This document shows positions 56,217 to 64,000 of a stretch of DNA of 64,000 bases, in pieces (within the stretch, counting starts at the first letter, position 1; each line of letters starts with the position of its first letter). Source of the stretch: Cellulomonas sp. PhB143 (GTDB taxonomy: Bacteria; Actinomycetota; Actinomycetes; Actinomycetales; Cellulomonadaceae); the NCBI RefSeq assembly GCF_003752595.1, contig NZ_RKIJ01000009.1, positions 434,001 through 498,000 on the forward strand, given 5' to 3'. A program made the translations under genes and the position numbers. The notes under the pieces are model-generated. The model searched no databases, was not told the origin of the DNA, and saw only the letters and a list, made by a program, of their open reading frames with translations.

Positions 56217-57241
56217 CGGGTCTCCTCCTCGAGGACGTCGAGCAGCCGCTCGGTCTGGGCCGGGCCGATGCGCCCGGCGGCGAGCGCGCGGCGCGCCCCG
56301 GCGCGCGCGAGCTCTCGGTAGGACGACGGGAGGTCCGTCGCGCCGTCGTCGGCCGCCAGCGCCTCCAGGACCCGCAGGTGCTCGACGACGGTGCCCACGT
56401 CCCCCCGGGAGACGGGGCCGGTGAGCGCGGCGATGGCGCCGGGGTCGACGTCGAGGTGGTCGTCGGCGCGGGTGGCGGGGCCGTCGTCCGGACCGACGGC
56501 GGGACCGGCGAGCTCGCCCGCCGCGTCGGCGGCGGCGTCCGCGGCGCGCAGCGACCCGTCGAGCGCGGCCGACAGCAGCGGGGCGAGCGTGCGGCCGGGC
56601 CGTGCGACGCCCGCCGCCCGCAGCGCCTGGGCGGCCTGCGCCACGAGCACGACGAGGTGGTTCGCGCCGTGCGCGAGCGCCGCGTGGTAGAGCCCGCGCA
56701 GGTCCTCGGCGACGACGACGGGCTCGCCGCCCATCTCGACGACCAGCGCCTGACCGATCGGCTGGACGGCGGGCGCGGAGGTGACGGCGAACGTCGTGCC
56801 CTCCAGGCGGGCGAGGTCCAGGGACGTGCCCGTGAACGTCATCGCGGGGTGCACCGCGAGCGGGATGGCGCCCTGGGCGCGCGCGGGCTCGAGCACGCCC
56901 ACGCCGTAGCGGCCGGAGGTGTGCACGACCAGCTGGCCCGGCTGCCACGCCCCGGTCGCCGCGAGCCCGGACACGAGCTCGGCGAGCTCGTCGTCGGGCA
57001 CGGCGAGGAGCACGAGCTCGGCACGCTCGACCACGTCGGCGACCTCGAGCACCGGCACGCCGGGCAGGAGGATCTCGATCCGCTCGCGCGAGGCCTGCGA
57101 GACGCCGCTCGCCCCGACGACGGCGTGACCCGTGGCGCGCAGCGCGCTGCCGAGCACGGCGCCGACGCGGCCGGCGCCCACGACGCCGATGCCGAGGCGC
57201 CCGGGGCGCGGCGGCTGCGAGGGCGGGACGGGGCCGGTCAT
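56213..57241 (-). CDS. Rossmann-fold/DUF2520 domain protein
   Basis: 342 aa. N-terminal NAD(P)-binding [21 protein letters not shown] and [40 protein letters not shown]-terminal DUF2520 helical domain ([20 protein letters not shown]). It resembles ketopantoate/6-phosphogluconate dehydrogenase-like folds. Position directly before panC suggests, but does not prove, a ketopantoate-reductase-like role in pantothenate synthesis. ATG 57241 overlaps the PH-domain gene stop by 4 nt. Confidence 0.87.
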   Translation of the reverse strand: MTGPVPPSQPPRPGRLGIGVVGAGRVGAVLGSALRATGHAVVGASGVSQASRERIEILLPGVPVLEVADVVERAELVLLAVPDDELAELVSGLAATGAWQPGQLVVHTSGRYGVGVLEPARAQGAIPLAVHPAMTFTGTSLDLARLEGTTFAVTSAPAVQPIGQALVVEMGGEPVVVAEDLRGLYHAALAHGANHLVVLVAQAAQALRAAGVARPGRTLAPLLSAALDGSLRAADAAADAAGELAGPAVGPDDGPATRADDHLDVDPGAIAALTGPVSRGDVGTVVEHLRVLEALAADDGATDLPSSYRELARAGARRALAAGRIGPAQTERLLDVLEEETR

Positions 57242-58728
57242 GTGGGGTCCTCCGGGGTGGGTCGGGGGCCGGGCGCCATCCAGCGCTCGGGGACGTCGTG
57301 CGCGCGGGCCTCGCGCGCCCGCGCCGCCTGGGCGTCCACGAGCGCCGCGGCGTCGGCCGCCCGCAGGTGCGGGACCTGCGGCGCGACCGGGCCGGGAGTG
57401 GAGTGCACGAGGACGCTCGCGAGACCCAGCCGGCGCTGCAGGGGCCCCTGCTCGAGGCCGACGGACTGGGTGCGCTCGTGCGGCACGAGCACGAGGCGGC
57501 GCACGAGCCGCCCGCCGCGCAGCAGCAGCGCCCGTCCGGTGACCGCGAAGCCGTCCCGCGACCACGCCCACGGGTCGAGCCAGCGCGCGGCGCGAGGGCT
57601 CACCGTGAAGCGGCCGTGCGGCCCGGCGCCGGACCCGGCGAGGGCCTCGTCGAGCAGGTCGACCGGGTCGGGCGTCCCGAGGTCGGGCAGCACCAGCCAC
57701 ACGGTGCGTACGGCGTCCTCGCGGGAGCCCACGGGCAGCAGGACCGAGGAGCTCTCGCCGTCCTGCCCCCCGCGCCCGTAGCCGGCGACGTTGACCTCGA
57801 CGCGCCACCAGTCCCGGTCGCGCCACAGCAGCGGCTGCGTCAGCCGCACCGCCTGCACGCGTCCGGGCGGGATGGTCTGCGCGCGCGACTCCAGGAGCCC
57901 GTGCCGCAGGCGGATGCCGTCCGGCGAGATCGCGCTGCGGAACCCGAACTCCCGGGAGAACCGCGAGAACGCGTACCCGAGGATGCCCAGCATCGCGGGG
58001 AGCAGGCTCACGAGCAGCACGGTCTGGCGCGTCCCCGCCGTCACCGCCGCGAGGGCCAGCGCGCCGAGCACGAAGAGCACGAACGCCCCCGAGCGGACCA
58101 GCGACCAGATCAGGCGCCCGGGCGAGACCTCGAGCAGCGGGCGCTCGGGGGCCGCCGCGGCGGGCGGCACACCAGGCACGGCCGCGGCGGGCGGCACAGC
58201 AGGCACGGCCGCGGCGGCCCGCGCCGCCCGCACGCCCGCCGCCCGGGCGAGCAGCTCGTTGCGCAGCGCGTCCGTCTCCCCGACCCGCAGCAGCCCGAGG
58301 CGGATCGCGGAGTCGCCGCCGCCGGCGACCTCGAGGCGCAGCTCCGCGAGCCCCACGAGCCGGGCGACCAGCGGCTGGACGACGTCGACCGCCTGCAGCC
58401 GGTCCAGGCGCGCCTTGCGCTGCTGGCGGAAGAGGACGCCGGTGCGCAGGTGCACCGAGTCGTCGTCGATCGCGTACGTGGTGCACCGCCACGAGACCGC
58501 CGACCAGCCGAGGCCCAGCACGGCGACGGCCGCGAGGCCGAGGAGGATCGTGCCGAAGTGCGCCGGGACACCCAGGCCACGGCCGGCGAGGAGGTCGTCG
58601 GACGACTGCTGCGCGACGACCACGGCGAGCGCCGCGAAGACGGTCCAGCCGCGCACGAGCGCCGTCACGGGATGCACCCGGCGCCACTCGAGCCCCGTGC
58701 CGTCCGCGGGCTGCGACCCGGCGCTCAC
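57238..58728 (-). CDS. PH domain-containing membrane protein (YdbT-like)
   Basis: 496 aa. Two N-terminal helices, then bacterial PH (bPH_2) domains in which [38 protein letters not shown] is the typical strand-helix stretch; two further helices near 225-265; two more bPH_2 repeats ([52 protein letters not shown]). Works with the adjacent single-domain partner; such pairs (YdbS/YdbT) have been tied to resistance to membrane-active antimicrobials in Bacillus. GTGA overlap with its neighbour. The central Ala/Pro linker carries tandem VP(A/G)VPPAAA repeats. Confidence 0.85.
   Translation of the reverse strand: MSAGSQPADGTGLEWRRVHPVTALVRGWTVFAALAVVVAQQSSDDLLAGRGLGVPAHFGTILLGLAAVAVLGLGWSAVSWRCTTYAIDDDSVHLRTGVLFRQQRKARLDRLQAVDVVQPLVARLVGLAELRLEVAGGGDSAIRLGLLRVGETDALRNELLARAAGVRAARAAAAVPAVPPAAAVPGVPPAAAAPERPLLEVSPGRLIWSLVRSGAFVLFVLGALALAAVTAGTRQTVLLVSLLPAMLGILGYAFSRFSREFGFRSAISPDGIRLRHGLLESRAQTIPPGRVQAVRLTQPLLWRDRDWWRVEVNVAGYGRGGQDGESSSVLLPVGSREDAVRTVWLVLPDLGTPDPVDLLDEALAGSGAGPHGRFTVSPRAARWLDPWAWSRDGFAVTGRALLLRGGRLVRRLVLVPHERTQSVGLEQGPLQRRLGLASVLVHSTPGPVAPQVPHLRAADAAALVDAQAARAREARAHDVPERWMAPGPRPTPEDPT
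58154..58207 (-). repeat. Two-copy 27-bp tandem repeat in the PH-domain gene
   Basis: Copies 58154-58180 and 58181-58207 are nearly identical (one difference) and a third partial unit follows. They encode the repeated linker VPAVPPAAA / VPGVPPAAA. The period keeps the frame. Confidence 0.85.
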
Positions 58729-59231
58729 AGACCGGCCAGCCGGGCCTCACCGCGCGCGGCGAGCCGGTCGCGGAGGCGGGCGGCGTCGTCGGGCGCCAGG
58801 CCGGGCACCGCGGCGTCGGTCGCGGGCGAGGCGGTGTGCAGCTGGACCTGGGCGATGCGGAAGCGCGCCGCGACCGGGCCCGCCTCGACGTCCACGTACT
58901 GCAGGCGCCCGTAGGGGACCACCACGAGCGAGCGGAACATGATCCCGCGCCGGATCAGCAGGTCGTCGGCGCGCTCCGCGTACCCGGTGGCCCGCACCTG
59001 GCGGGGCACCAGCCAGCCCGCCCAGCAGACCCCGACGAGAGCCGCCGCCGCGAGCACCCAGCACCACGGCGTGACCGCGACGGCCAGGACGATCCCCGCC
59101 GCGAACGGCACGAGCGCCCACAGCGAGACCACGAGGAGCCGCGCGGCGACGAGCCGGGGGCTGACGCCGCGCCACTCGACGCCGGGCGGGTCGAACGGCC
59201 CGCGCGCAGGCGACGAGGGTGGGGTGCTCAT
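58725..59231 (-). CDS. PH domain-containing membrane protein (YdbS-like)
   Basis: 168 aa. Two transmembrane helices (about 28-70), then one bPH_2 domain (DDLLIRRGIMFRSLVVVPYGRLQYVDVEAGP). Typical small partner of the larger PH protein downstream, overlapping it by 4 nt. ATG 59231; GATGAT six nt upstream may be a leaderless -10, but the match is weak. Confidence 0.86.
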   Translation of the reverse strand: MSTPPSSPARGPFDPPGVEWRGVSPRLVAARLLVVSLWALVPFAAGIVLAVAVTPWCWVLAAAALVGVCWAGWLVPRQVRATGYAERADDLLIRRGIMFRSLVVVPYGRLQYVDVEAGPVAARFRIAQVQLHTASPATDAAVPGLAPDDAARLRDRLAARGEARLAGL

Positions 59232-59243
59232 GGCCGCATCATC

Positions 59244-59765
59244 TCAGGCCGCGGCCGCCCCGGCCTCGTCCGGGCCCTCGTCGCGACGCGCGTCGGCGTC
59301 ACCGCCGCCCCGGCCGCCTCCCGGCCCGTCGTCGGGCGGGAGCCGGCACCAGTGCTCCGCGAGCAGGCCGGCGACCGCGACCAGCACCGAGCAGAGGACC
59401 GCGACCCCGGCGGCGACCGCCTTGTCGCGGCGCGCCTCGATGCCGAGCTCGCCGAGGAACAGCAGGGCCTGGCCGCCGTACCAGCCGACGAGCACGGCAC
59501 CGGTGAGCGCCGTCGCCTTCGCGAGCACCAGCGTCCGGGCGGCACGCAGGCCGCTCAGCGCCGGGCGGTCGCCGCGCTGGTACGCGCGCACGCCCCAGCC
59601 CGCCCAGGCCACGGCCGCCGCGATCACGACGAGCGTGGCGTCGACCGGCCAGGGCACCGCGGGCAGGAAGACTCCCCCGTCCTCGGCGAGGCCGGCCAGA
59701 CCCCACGTGAGGACGGCCACGACCACCGCGACGAGCACGAGGGTCCGACGCCGGGTGCTGCCCAT
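59244..59765 (-). CDS. DUF3180 family membrane protein
   Basis: 173 aa, four predicted helices (about 8-28, 38-58, 76-100, 115-137) and a Gly/Asp/Glu-rich cytoplasmic tail. DUF3180 proteins sit next to folK across Actinobacteria; function unknown. RTLVLAKATALTGAVLVGWYGGQALLFL is the family's most conserved stretch (third helix). ATG 59765, 11 nt after the folBK stop. Confidence 0.86.
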   Translation of the reverse strand: MGSTRRRTLVLVAVVVAVLTWGLAGLAEDGGVFLPAVPWPVDATLVVIAAAVAWAGWGVRAYQRGDRPALSGLRAARTLVLAKATALTGAVLVGWYGGQALLFLGELGIEARRDKAVAAGVAVLCSVLVAVAGLLAEHWCRLPPDDGPGGGRGGGDADARRDEGPDEAGAAAA

Positions 59766-59776
59766 GGGACCTCCGC

Positions 59777-61303
59777 TCACCCCTCGCTCGGGGGCATCCA
59801 CGGGGACGGGCGCTCGCTCGCGGGGCCGTCCTGGACCGGCGGCGCGGGCGGGACGACCGGCGCCTGCTGTACGGCGGGTGCTGCGGGCGCGCCGGGAGCG
59901 CCCGCCGCGACGGGAGCCGGGTGTTCGACCGATGCGGTCCCGCGCCCCTCGACCGCCTCCGCGTCGTCGGCCGGGCGGGGAGTGTCTCCGCTGCCCCGCG
60001 CGTCCTCGGTGCCCACCACCGGCACCTGCGCGTCGACCTCCGGGGCGGTGCGGTGACCTCCCGTCACCGGGGCGACGACGGCCGGGCCGGGCTCCGGCTC
60101 CGTCAGCCAGTCGAGCGCGAGCCAGCGCACGCCCGGGCGGTCCGGCGCGGTCGCCGCCAGCGCCGCGACCCCGCCGCCGCCGAGGCCGGGCAGGACGGCG
60201 TCCGGGTCGACCTGCGCCCACGGCTCCAGCACGAACGCCCGCTCGTGCGCGCGGGGGTGCGGGATCTCGAGGTCGTCGGCCGACCCGACGAGCGTGCCGT
60301 AGGTGACGATGTCGACGTCGAGGGTGCGCGGCCCCCAGCGCTCGTGCCGCTCGCGCCCGTGCTTGAGCTCGACCTCCTGGCACGCGTGCAGCAGGTCGCG
60401 CGCCGAGAGGGTGGTGCGGCCGAGCACGACCGTGTTGAGGTAGTCGGGCTGCTCGGGGCCGACCGCCGCGGTCCGGGCGAGGGGGGCCACCTCCGTCAGC
60501 TCGAGGCCCGAGATCCGGTCCACGTCCAGGACAGCGGCACGCAGGGTCGCGCGCGGGTCGCCCAGGTTCGCGCCGAGCGCGAGCACGACGTCGACCGGGC
60601 CGGCCGGGATCTGGTCCATGCGGTCCGGCTCGTGGTCCTCGGGCGCGGCGCTCTGCTCGGCACCGTCGGGACCGGCACCGTCCGGCCCGTCGCCCGTCCC
60701 GTCGAGGGACGGGGCCGCGTCGACCGCCGGTGCGGCCTCCGCCAGCGGCTCGACGGGCACCGACGGCGCCGTCGGCACGGGCGGCACCGACAGCGCCGTC
60801 GGCACCGCGTGCTCGCTCCGGTCCGCCGCGTCGTCGTCGGCGGCGGCGGCGGGCGGGGCCCCGAGCGGCGGGGCCGGGGGGACCACCGGCGGGCGGTGCA
60901 CCCGGTCCCGGCGCACCGAGACGACCGCGTCGTCGAACGGGACCGCGATCGGCGCCTGCGGCTTGTGGATCGTGGTGTCGACCGCGAGCACGCCCGGGTG
61001 CGCGAGCACGGTGGCCGCCACCCGCTCGGCGACGGTCTCGATGAGGTCGCTGGGCGAGCCCTCGAGCACCGCCACGACCTCCTCGGCGACCTCGGCGTAG
61101 CTCGTGGTCTCGGCGAGGTCGTCGCCCGCCGCCGCCGGTCGCGTGTCGACGTGCATGACGACGTCGGCGACGAACGTCTGACCGTCCCGGCGCTCGTGCG
61201 CCAGCACCCCGTGGTGGCCCGTGGCCGTCAGCCCGGTCACCCGGATCTGGTCGGCCACCATGCCGTCCGGTCCGGGGTACGGTCCCGCGCTCGCGTCGCT
61301 CAC
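59777..61303 (-). CDS. folKB: Fused dihydroneopterin aldolase / HPPK (FolB-FolK)
   Basis: 508-aa bifunctional folate enzyme. FolB (about 18-131): TGLTATGHHGVLAHERRDGQ, TTSYAEVAEEV, LIETVAERVAATVL, HKPQAPI. A 100-residue Ala/Pro/Val/Asp-rich linker (132-235) follows. FolK (about 236-410): LALGANLGDPRATLRAAV, QPDYLNTVV, ERWGPRTLDVDIVTYG, IPHPRAHERAFVLEP. A second disordered tail (410-508) ends the protein. GTG 61303 overlaps the folP stop as GTGA. Fusions are known in actinobacteria; both disordered regions are unusually long. Confidence 0.93.
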   Translation of the reverse strand: MSDASAGPYPGPDGMVADQIRVTGLTATGHHGVLAHERRDGQTFVADVVMHVDTRPAAAGDDLAETTSYAEVAEEVVAVLEGSPSDLIETVAERVAATVLAHPGVLAVDTTIHKPQAPIAVPFDDAVVSVRRDRVHRPPVVPPAPPLGAPPAAAADDDAADRSEHAVPTALSVPPVPTAPSVPVEPLAEAAPAVDAAPSLDGTGDGPDGAGPDGAEQSAAPEDHEPDRMDQIPAGPVDVVLALGANLGDPRATLRAAVLDVDRISGLELTEVAPLARTAAVGPEQPDYLNTVVLGRTTLSARDLLHACQEVELKHGRERHERWGPRTLDVDIVTYGTLVGSADDLEIPHPRAHERAFVLEPWAQVDPDAVLPGLGGGGVAALAATAPDRPGVRWLALDWLTEPEPGPAVVAPVTGGHRTAPEVDAQVPVVGTEDARGSGDTPRPADDAEAVEGRGTASVEHPAPVAAGAPGAPAAPAVQQAPVVPPAPPVQDGPASERPSPWMPPSEG

Positions 61304-62292
61304 GTCGTCCTCCGCCTCGTGTCGTCCTGCTGGTCGTCCTGGGTCCCCTGCCCGCGCCGGTCACGGGCCGTGCGGTCGGCGGGGCCGTCGACGCCCCTGA
61401 CCGACCCGCGGTCCGACTCATACCTTCGCGCCCCCGACGCCGCCTGCCAAGCCGCGGCGACCCGGACGGCGTCGGCCGAGCCGGGCACGTCGTGCACGCG
61501 CACGCACCAGGCGCCGGCCGCCGCGGACAGCGCGGAGACCGCCGCCGTCGCGCCGTCCCGCGCACCGGCGGGCACCGGCTCCGCCGTGTCCTCCGCGAGG
61601 AGCCGGCCGAGGAACCGCTTGCGCGAGGCGCCCACGAGCACCGGGCGGCCGAGGGATTGCAGCGCGTCCAGGTGCGCGAGCAGGGGCCAGTTCGCGGCCC
61701 CCGCCTTCGAGAAGCCGAGCCCGGGGTCGAGCACCACCTGCTCGGCCCGGACGCCCGCCGCGAGCATCCGCTCGAGCCGCTGGGCGAGCTCGTCCCGGAC
61801 CTCCGCGACGACGTCGTCGTAGTGCTCCAGGTCGTCCATCACGTCCGACGGCCCGCGCCAGTGCATGGCGACGTACACGACGCCGAGGCGCGCCACGGCG
61901 TCGTACATGGCCGGGTCGGCAAGGCCGCCCGAGACGTCGTTGACGACGACCGCGCCCGCCGCGACGGCCTCCGCCGCCACCGCGGCGCGGGTGGTGTCCA
62001 CGCTGACGAGGGCGCCCTCCCCCGCCAGGGTCCGCACGACGGGCAGCACGCGGGCGAGCTCGACGTCCTCCGGGACGCGCGTCGACCCGGGGCGCGTCGA
62101 CTCGCCGCCGACGTCGAGCAGGTCCGCGCCCTGGGCGAGCAGCTCGCGGCCGTGGGCGGCGGCGGCGGCCGGCTCGAACCATCGGCCGCCGTCGGAGAAC
62201 GAGTCGGGCGTCACGTTGACCACACCCATGACGAGGGTGCGCTGCAGGGATGTCAGGCGGTCCGGCAGCGGTGCCGGGTGCGTGGGGGTCAC
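61300..62292 (-). CDS. folP: Dihydropteroate synthase
   Basis: TIM-barrel enzyme condensing pABA with the pterin pyrophosphate; sulfonamide target. 330 aa. VMGVVNVTPDSFSDGG, LLDVGGESTRPGS, VVNDVSGG, VYVAMHWRG, DPGLGFSKAGAANW, GASRKRFLGRL, and the terminal HDV. The last 35 residues are Arg/Asp-rich and not conserved. GTG 62292; overlaps folBK by 4 nt. Confidence 0.96.
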   Translation of the reverse strand: MTPTHPAPLPDRLTSLQRTLVMGVVNVTPDSFSDGGRWFEPAAAAAHGRELLAQGADLLDVGGESTRPGSTRVPEDVELARVLPVVRTLAGEGALVSVDTTRAAVAAEAVAAGAVVVNDVSGGLADPAMYDAVARLGVVYVAMHWRGPSDVMDDLEHYDDVVAEVRDELAQRLERMLAAGVRAEQVVLDPGLGFSKAGAANWPLLAHLDALQSLGRPVLVGASRKRFLGRLLAEDTAEPVPAGARDGATAAVSALSAAAGAWCVRVHDVPGSADAVRVAAAWQAASGARRYESDRGSVRGVDGPADRTARDRRGQGTQDDQQDDTRRRTT

Positions 62293-62317
62293 GAGAAGGG
62301 CCCGGGCTCGCCGGCGC

Positions 62318-62986
62318 CTAGCGGCCCAGGATGAGGCTCATGGCCTCGGCCCGGGTCGCGCCGTCGCGCATCTGGCCGCGCACGGCCGACGTCACCGTGC
62401 GCGAGGCGGGCTTGCGCACCCCGCGCATCGACATGCACAGGTGCTCGCACTCGACGACGACGATCACGCCGCGCGCCTCGAGGTGCGTCACGAGCGCGTC
62501 CGCGATCTGCGTCGTCAGGCGCTCCTGGACCTGGGGCCGGCGGGCGTAGACGTCGACGAGCCGCGCGAGCTTGGACAGGCCGGTGATCCGCCCGTCGGCG
62601 CTGGGGATGTAACCGACGTGCGCGACGCCGTGGAACGGCACCAGGTGGTGCTCGCACGTGGAGTACACCTCGATGTCCTTGACGAGGACCATCTCCTCGT
62701 GGCCGAGGTCGAAGGTCGTGGTCAGGACGTCGTCGGGCTCCTGGCGCAGGCCCGCGAAGATCTCGCGGTAGGCGCGCGCGACGCGCCCGGGGGTCTCGCG
62801 CAGCCCCTCGCGGTCCGGGTCCTCGCCGACGGCGAGGAGGAACTCGCGGGTGGCCGCGGCGACCCGCGCCTCGTCGTACTCCGGCACGTCGGCCGGGCGA
62901 CGCAGGTCGCGCCCGGCGTCGTGCCGCGCCGGAGCGTCCGGCACGACGCCCGGCCCCGAGGCACGCCCCGAGGCGCTGTCAGCCAC
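62318..62986 (-). CDS. folE: GTP cyclohydrolase I
   Basis: First enzyme of folate synthesis, GTP to dihydroneopterin triphosphate. 222 aa. [15 protein letters not shown], zinc ligands in [19 protein letters not shown] and [39 protein letters not shown] 62986 gives an 8-nt overlap with the ftsH stop; a longer frame reaches 63022, but its extra residues are not family-like. Confidence 0.96.
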   Translation of the reverse strand: MADSASGRASGPGVVPDAPARHDAGRDLRRPADVPEYDEARVAAATREFLLAVGEDPDREGLRETPGRVARAYREIFAGLRQEPDDVLTTTFDLGHEEMVLVKDIEVYSTCEHHLVPFHGVAHVGYIPSADGRITGLSKLARLVDVYARRPQVQERLTTQIADALVTHLEARGVIVVVECEHLCMSMRGVRKPASRTVTSAVRGQMRDGATRAEAMSLILGR

Positions 62987-64000
62987 GCTCGTCCGGCCCG
63001 TCGACCGCGTCCTGCGTGCCACCGACGGCGCCGCCCGGCGGCACCTCGCCGACGCGCTCCGGGGGCAGCTCGTCGTTCGCGGCGGCGGCGTAGTCCTGCG
63101 GGACGACCTCGGCCCCGTCGAGCTCGGCCTTCTCCGCCTCGGTGAGCACGGGGCCGCGGGTCGAGACCGCGCGCTGCTCGGAGGAGAGCCACACGTCGCG
63201 GGCCTCGCGCTTGACGACGGGAGCGAAGACCCGGGCGAGCTCGGCCTGGTTGAGCGTCTCCTTCTCCAGGAGCTCGAGCACGAGCGTGTCGAGCACGTCG
63301 CGGTACTCGTTGAGCACCGTCCACGCCTCGTCGTGCGCCGCCTCGACGAGCTTGCGCACCTCGTGGTCCACCGTGCCCGCGACCGACTCGGAGTAGTCGC
63401 GCTGGTGGCCCATGTCGCGGCCGAGGAACGGCTCGCCGGCCGCGGTGCCGAGCTTGATCGCCCCGACGCGCTCGCTCATGCCGAACTCGGTGACCATCTT
63501 GCGGGCGATCGAGCTGGCCTTCTCGATGTCGTTGGACGCCCCCGTGGTCGGGTCGTGGAAGACGATCTCCTCGGCCACGCGCCCGCCCATCGCGTAGGCG
63601 AGCTGGTCCAGCAGCTCGTTGCGCGTCGTCGAGTACTTGTCCTCGGTCGGCATGACCATCGTGTAGCCGAGGGCACGCCCGCGCGGGAGGATGGTCACCT
63701 TCGTGACCGGGTCCGTGTAGCGCATCGCGGCCGCCACGAGCGCGTGTCCGCCCTCGTGGTACGCCGTGATCTTCTGCTCCTTGATGTTCATCACCCGGGT
63801 GCGCTTCTGCGGGCCGGCGATCACCCGGTCGATGGCCTCGTCGAGGGCGCGGTCGTCGATGAGCTGGGCGCCGCTGCGCGCGGTGAGCAGCGCCGCCTCG
63901 TTGAGCACGTTCGCGAGGTCCGCGCCGGTGAACCCGGGGGTGCGGCGCGCGACGCCGACGAGGTCGATGTCGGGGACGATCGGCTTGCCCGCGGCGTGCA
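62979..64000 (-). CDS. ftsH: ATP-dependent zinc metalloprotease FtsH (N-terminus outside window)
   Basis: C-terminal 340 residues of the membrane AAA+ protease. Visible are the end of the AAA domain ([22 protein letters not shown]), the zinc site HEGGH in [15 protein letters not shown], the third zinc ligand region [24 protein letters not shown], and [13 protein letters not shown]. The Gly/Pro/Glu-rich tail is typical of actinobacterial FtsH. The protein continues past 64000. It is upstream of and overlaps folE, the common actinobacterial order ftsH-folE-folP-folBK. Confidence 0.97.
   Translation of the reverse strand, partial: HAAGKPIVPDIDLVGVARRTPGFTGADLANVLNEAALLTARSGAQLIDDRALDEAIDRVIAGPQKRTRVMNIKEQKITAYHEGGHALVAAAMRYTDPVTKVTILPRGRALGYTMVMPTEDKYSTTRNELLDQLAYAMGGRVAEEIVFHDPTTGASNDIEKASSIARKMVTEFGMSERVGAIKLGTAAGEPFLGRDMGHQRDYSESVAGTVDHEVRKLVEAAHDEAWTVLNEYRDVLDTLVLELLEKETLNQAELARVFAPVVKREARDVWLSSEQRAVSTRGPVLTEAEKAELDGAEVVPQDYAAAANDELPPERVGEVPPGGAVGGTQDAVDGPDERG

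Overview
The window is one contiguous stretch of a very GC-rich chromosome from an actinobacterium. The grounds are the GC content, frequent GTG starts, a mycothiol biosynthesis gene (mshA), an Lsr2 nucleoid protein, a CarD regulator, a CIRCE-controlled groEL, and gene orders shared with Mycobacterium and Micrococcales. The yeast-mannan-type glycoside hydrolase and overall layout suggest a Cellulosimicrobium/Cellulomonas/Isoptericola-like member of the Micrococcales; that placement is an inference, not a database result. There is no phage, insertion sequence, CRISPR array or rRNA operon. It reads as core chromosome with a few accessory modules.

Layout. 1-6.2 kb: a minus-strand nitrogen block, ureA-B-C-F-G-D followed by urtA (urea ABC transporter binding protein, cut by the window edge); there is no ureE. 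6.3-13.4 kb: DUF4031 gene, stand-alone groEL under two CIRCE operators, SRPBCC protein, secreted GH15-like enzyme, LytR_C protein, DUF3263 protein, ung and an SGNH hydrolase. 13.4-19.7 kb: a 2069-residue secreted GH92-GH76 fusion behind a LacI-type palindromic operator. 19.75-28.3 kb: tRNA-Thr, a DsbA-like thioredoxin, a membrane protein, a membrane-anchored Ser/Thr kinase divergent from otsA-otsB (trehalose), an orphan MsiK/UgpC-type ATPase and a DUF4032 protein. 28.3-36.9 kb: rlmB and cysS, then an interposed four-gene block (PLP deaminase/aldolase-like enzyme, FAD sugar-lactone oxidase-like enzyme, TetR, lipoprotein), then ispF-ispD-carD. 37-48.8 kb: lipoprotein, pstB-A-C-S, regX3-senX3, phoU, gpmA, F420-type nitroreductase, mshA and a lactonase-like beta-propeller; two PHO boxes tie the phosphate genes together. 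48.8-64 kb: lsr2, a small membrane protein, lysS, nadC, a VanY-type carboxypeptidase, nadB-panD-panC, a DUF2520 dehydrogenase-like protein, two PH-domain membrane proteins, DUF3180, folB-folK fusion, folP, folE and the C-terminal part of ftsH. Many neighbours in the last run overlap by 4-8 bases.

Three signals cut across gene boundaries. First, a 68-bp palindromic element occurs twice with identical 17-nt outer arms and unrelated centres. One copy lies in frame inside ureF and the other between the converging lipoprotein and pstB genes, which makes it the best candidate here for an undescribed element. Second, about twenty genes carry a TAnnnT-like -10 hexamer exactly 6-7 nt before the start codon, which points to pervasive leaderless transcription and also fixes several starts. 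Third, short in-frame tandem duplications have expanded variable stretches of OtsB, IspD and a PH-domain protein.
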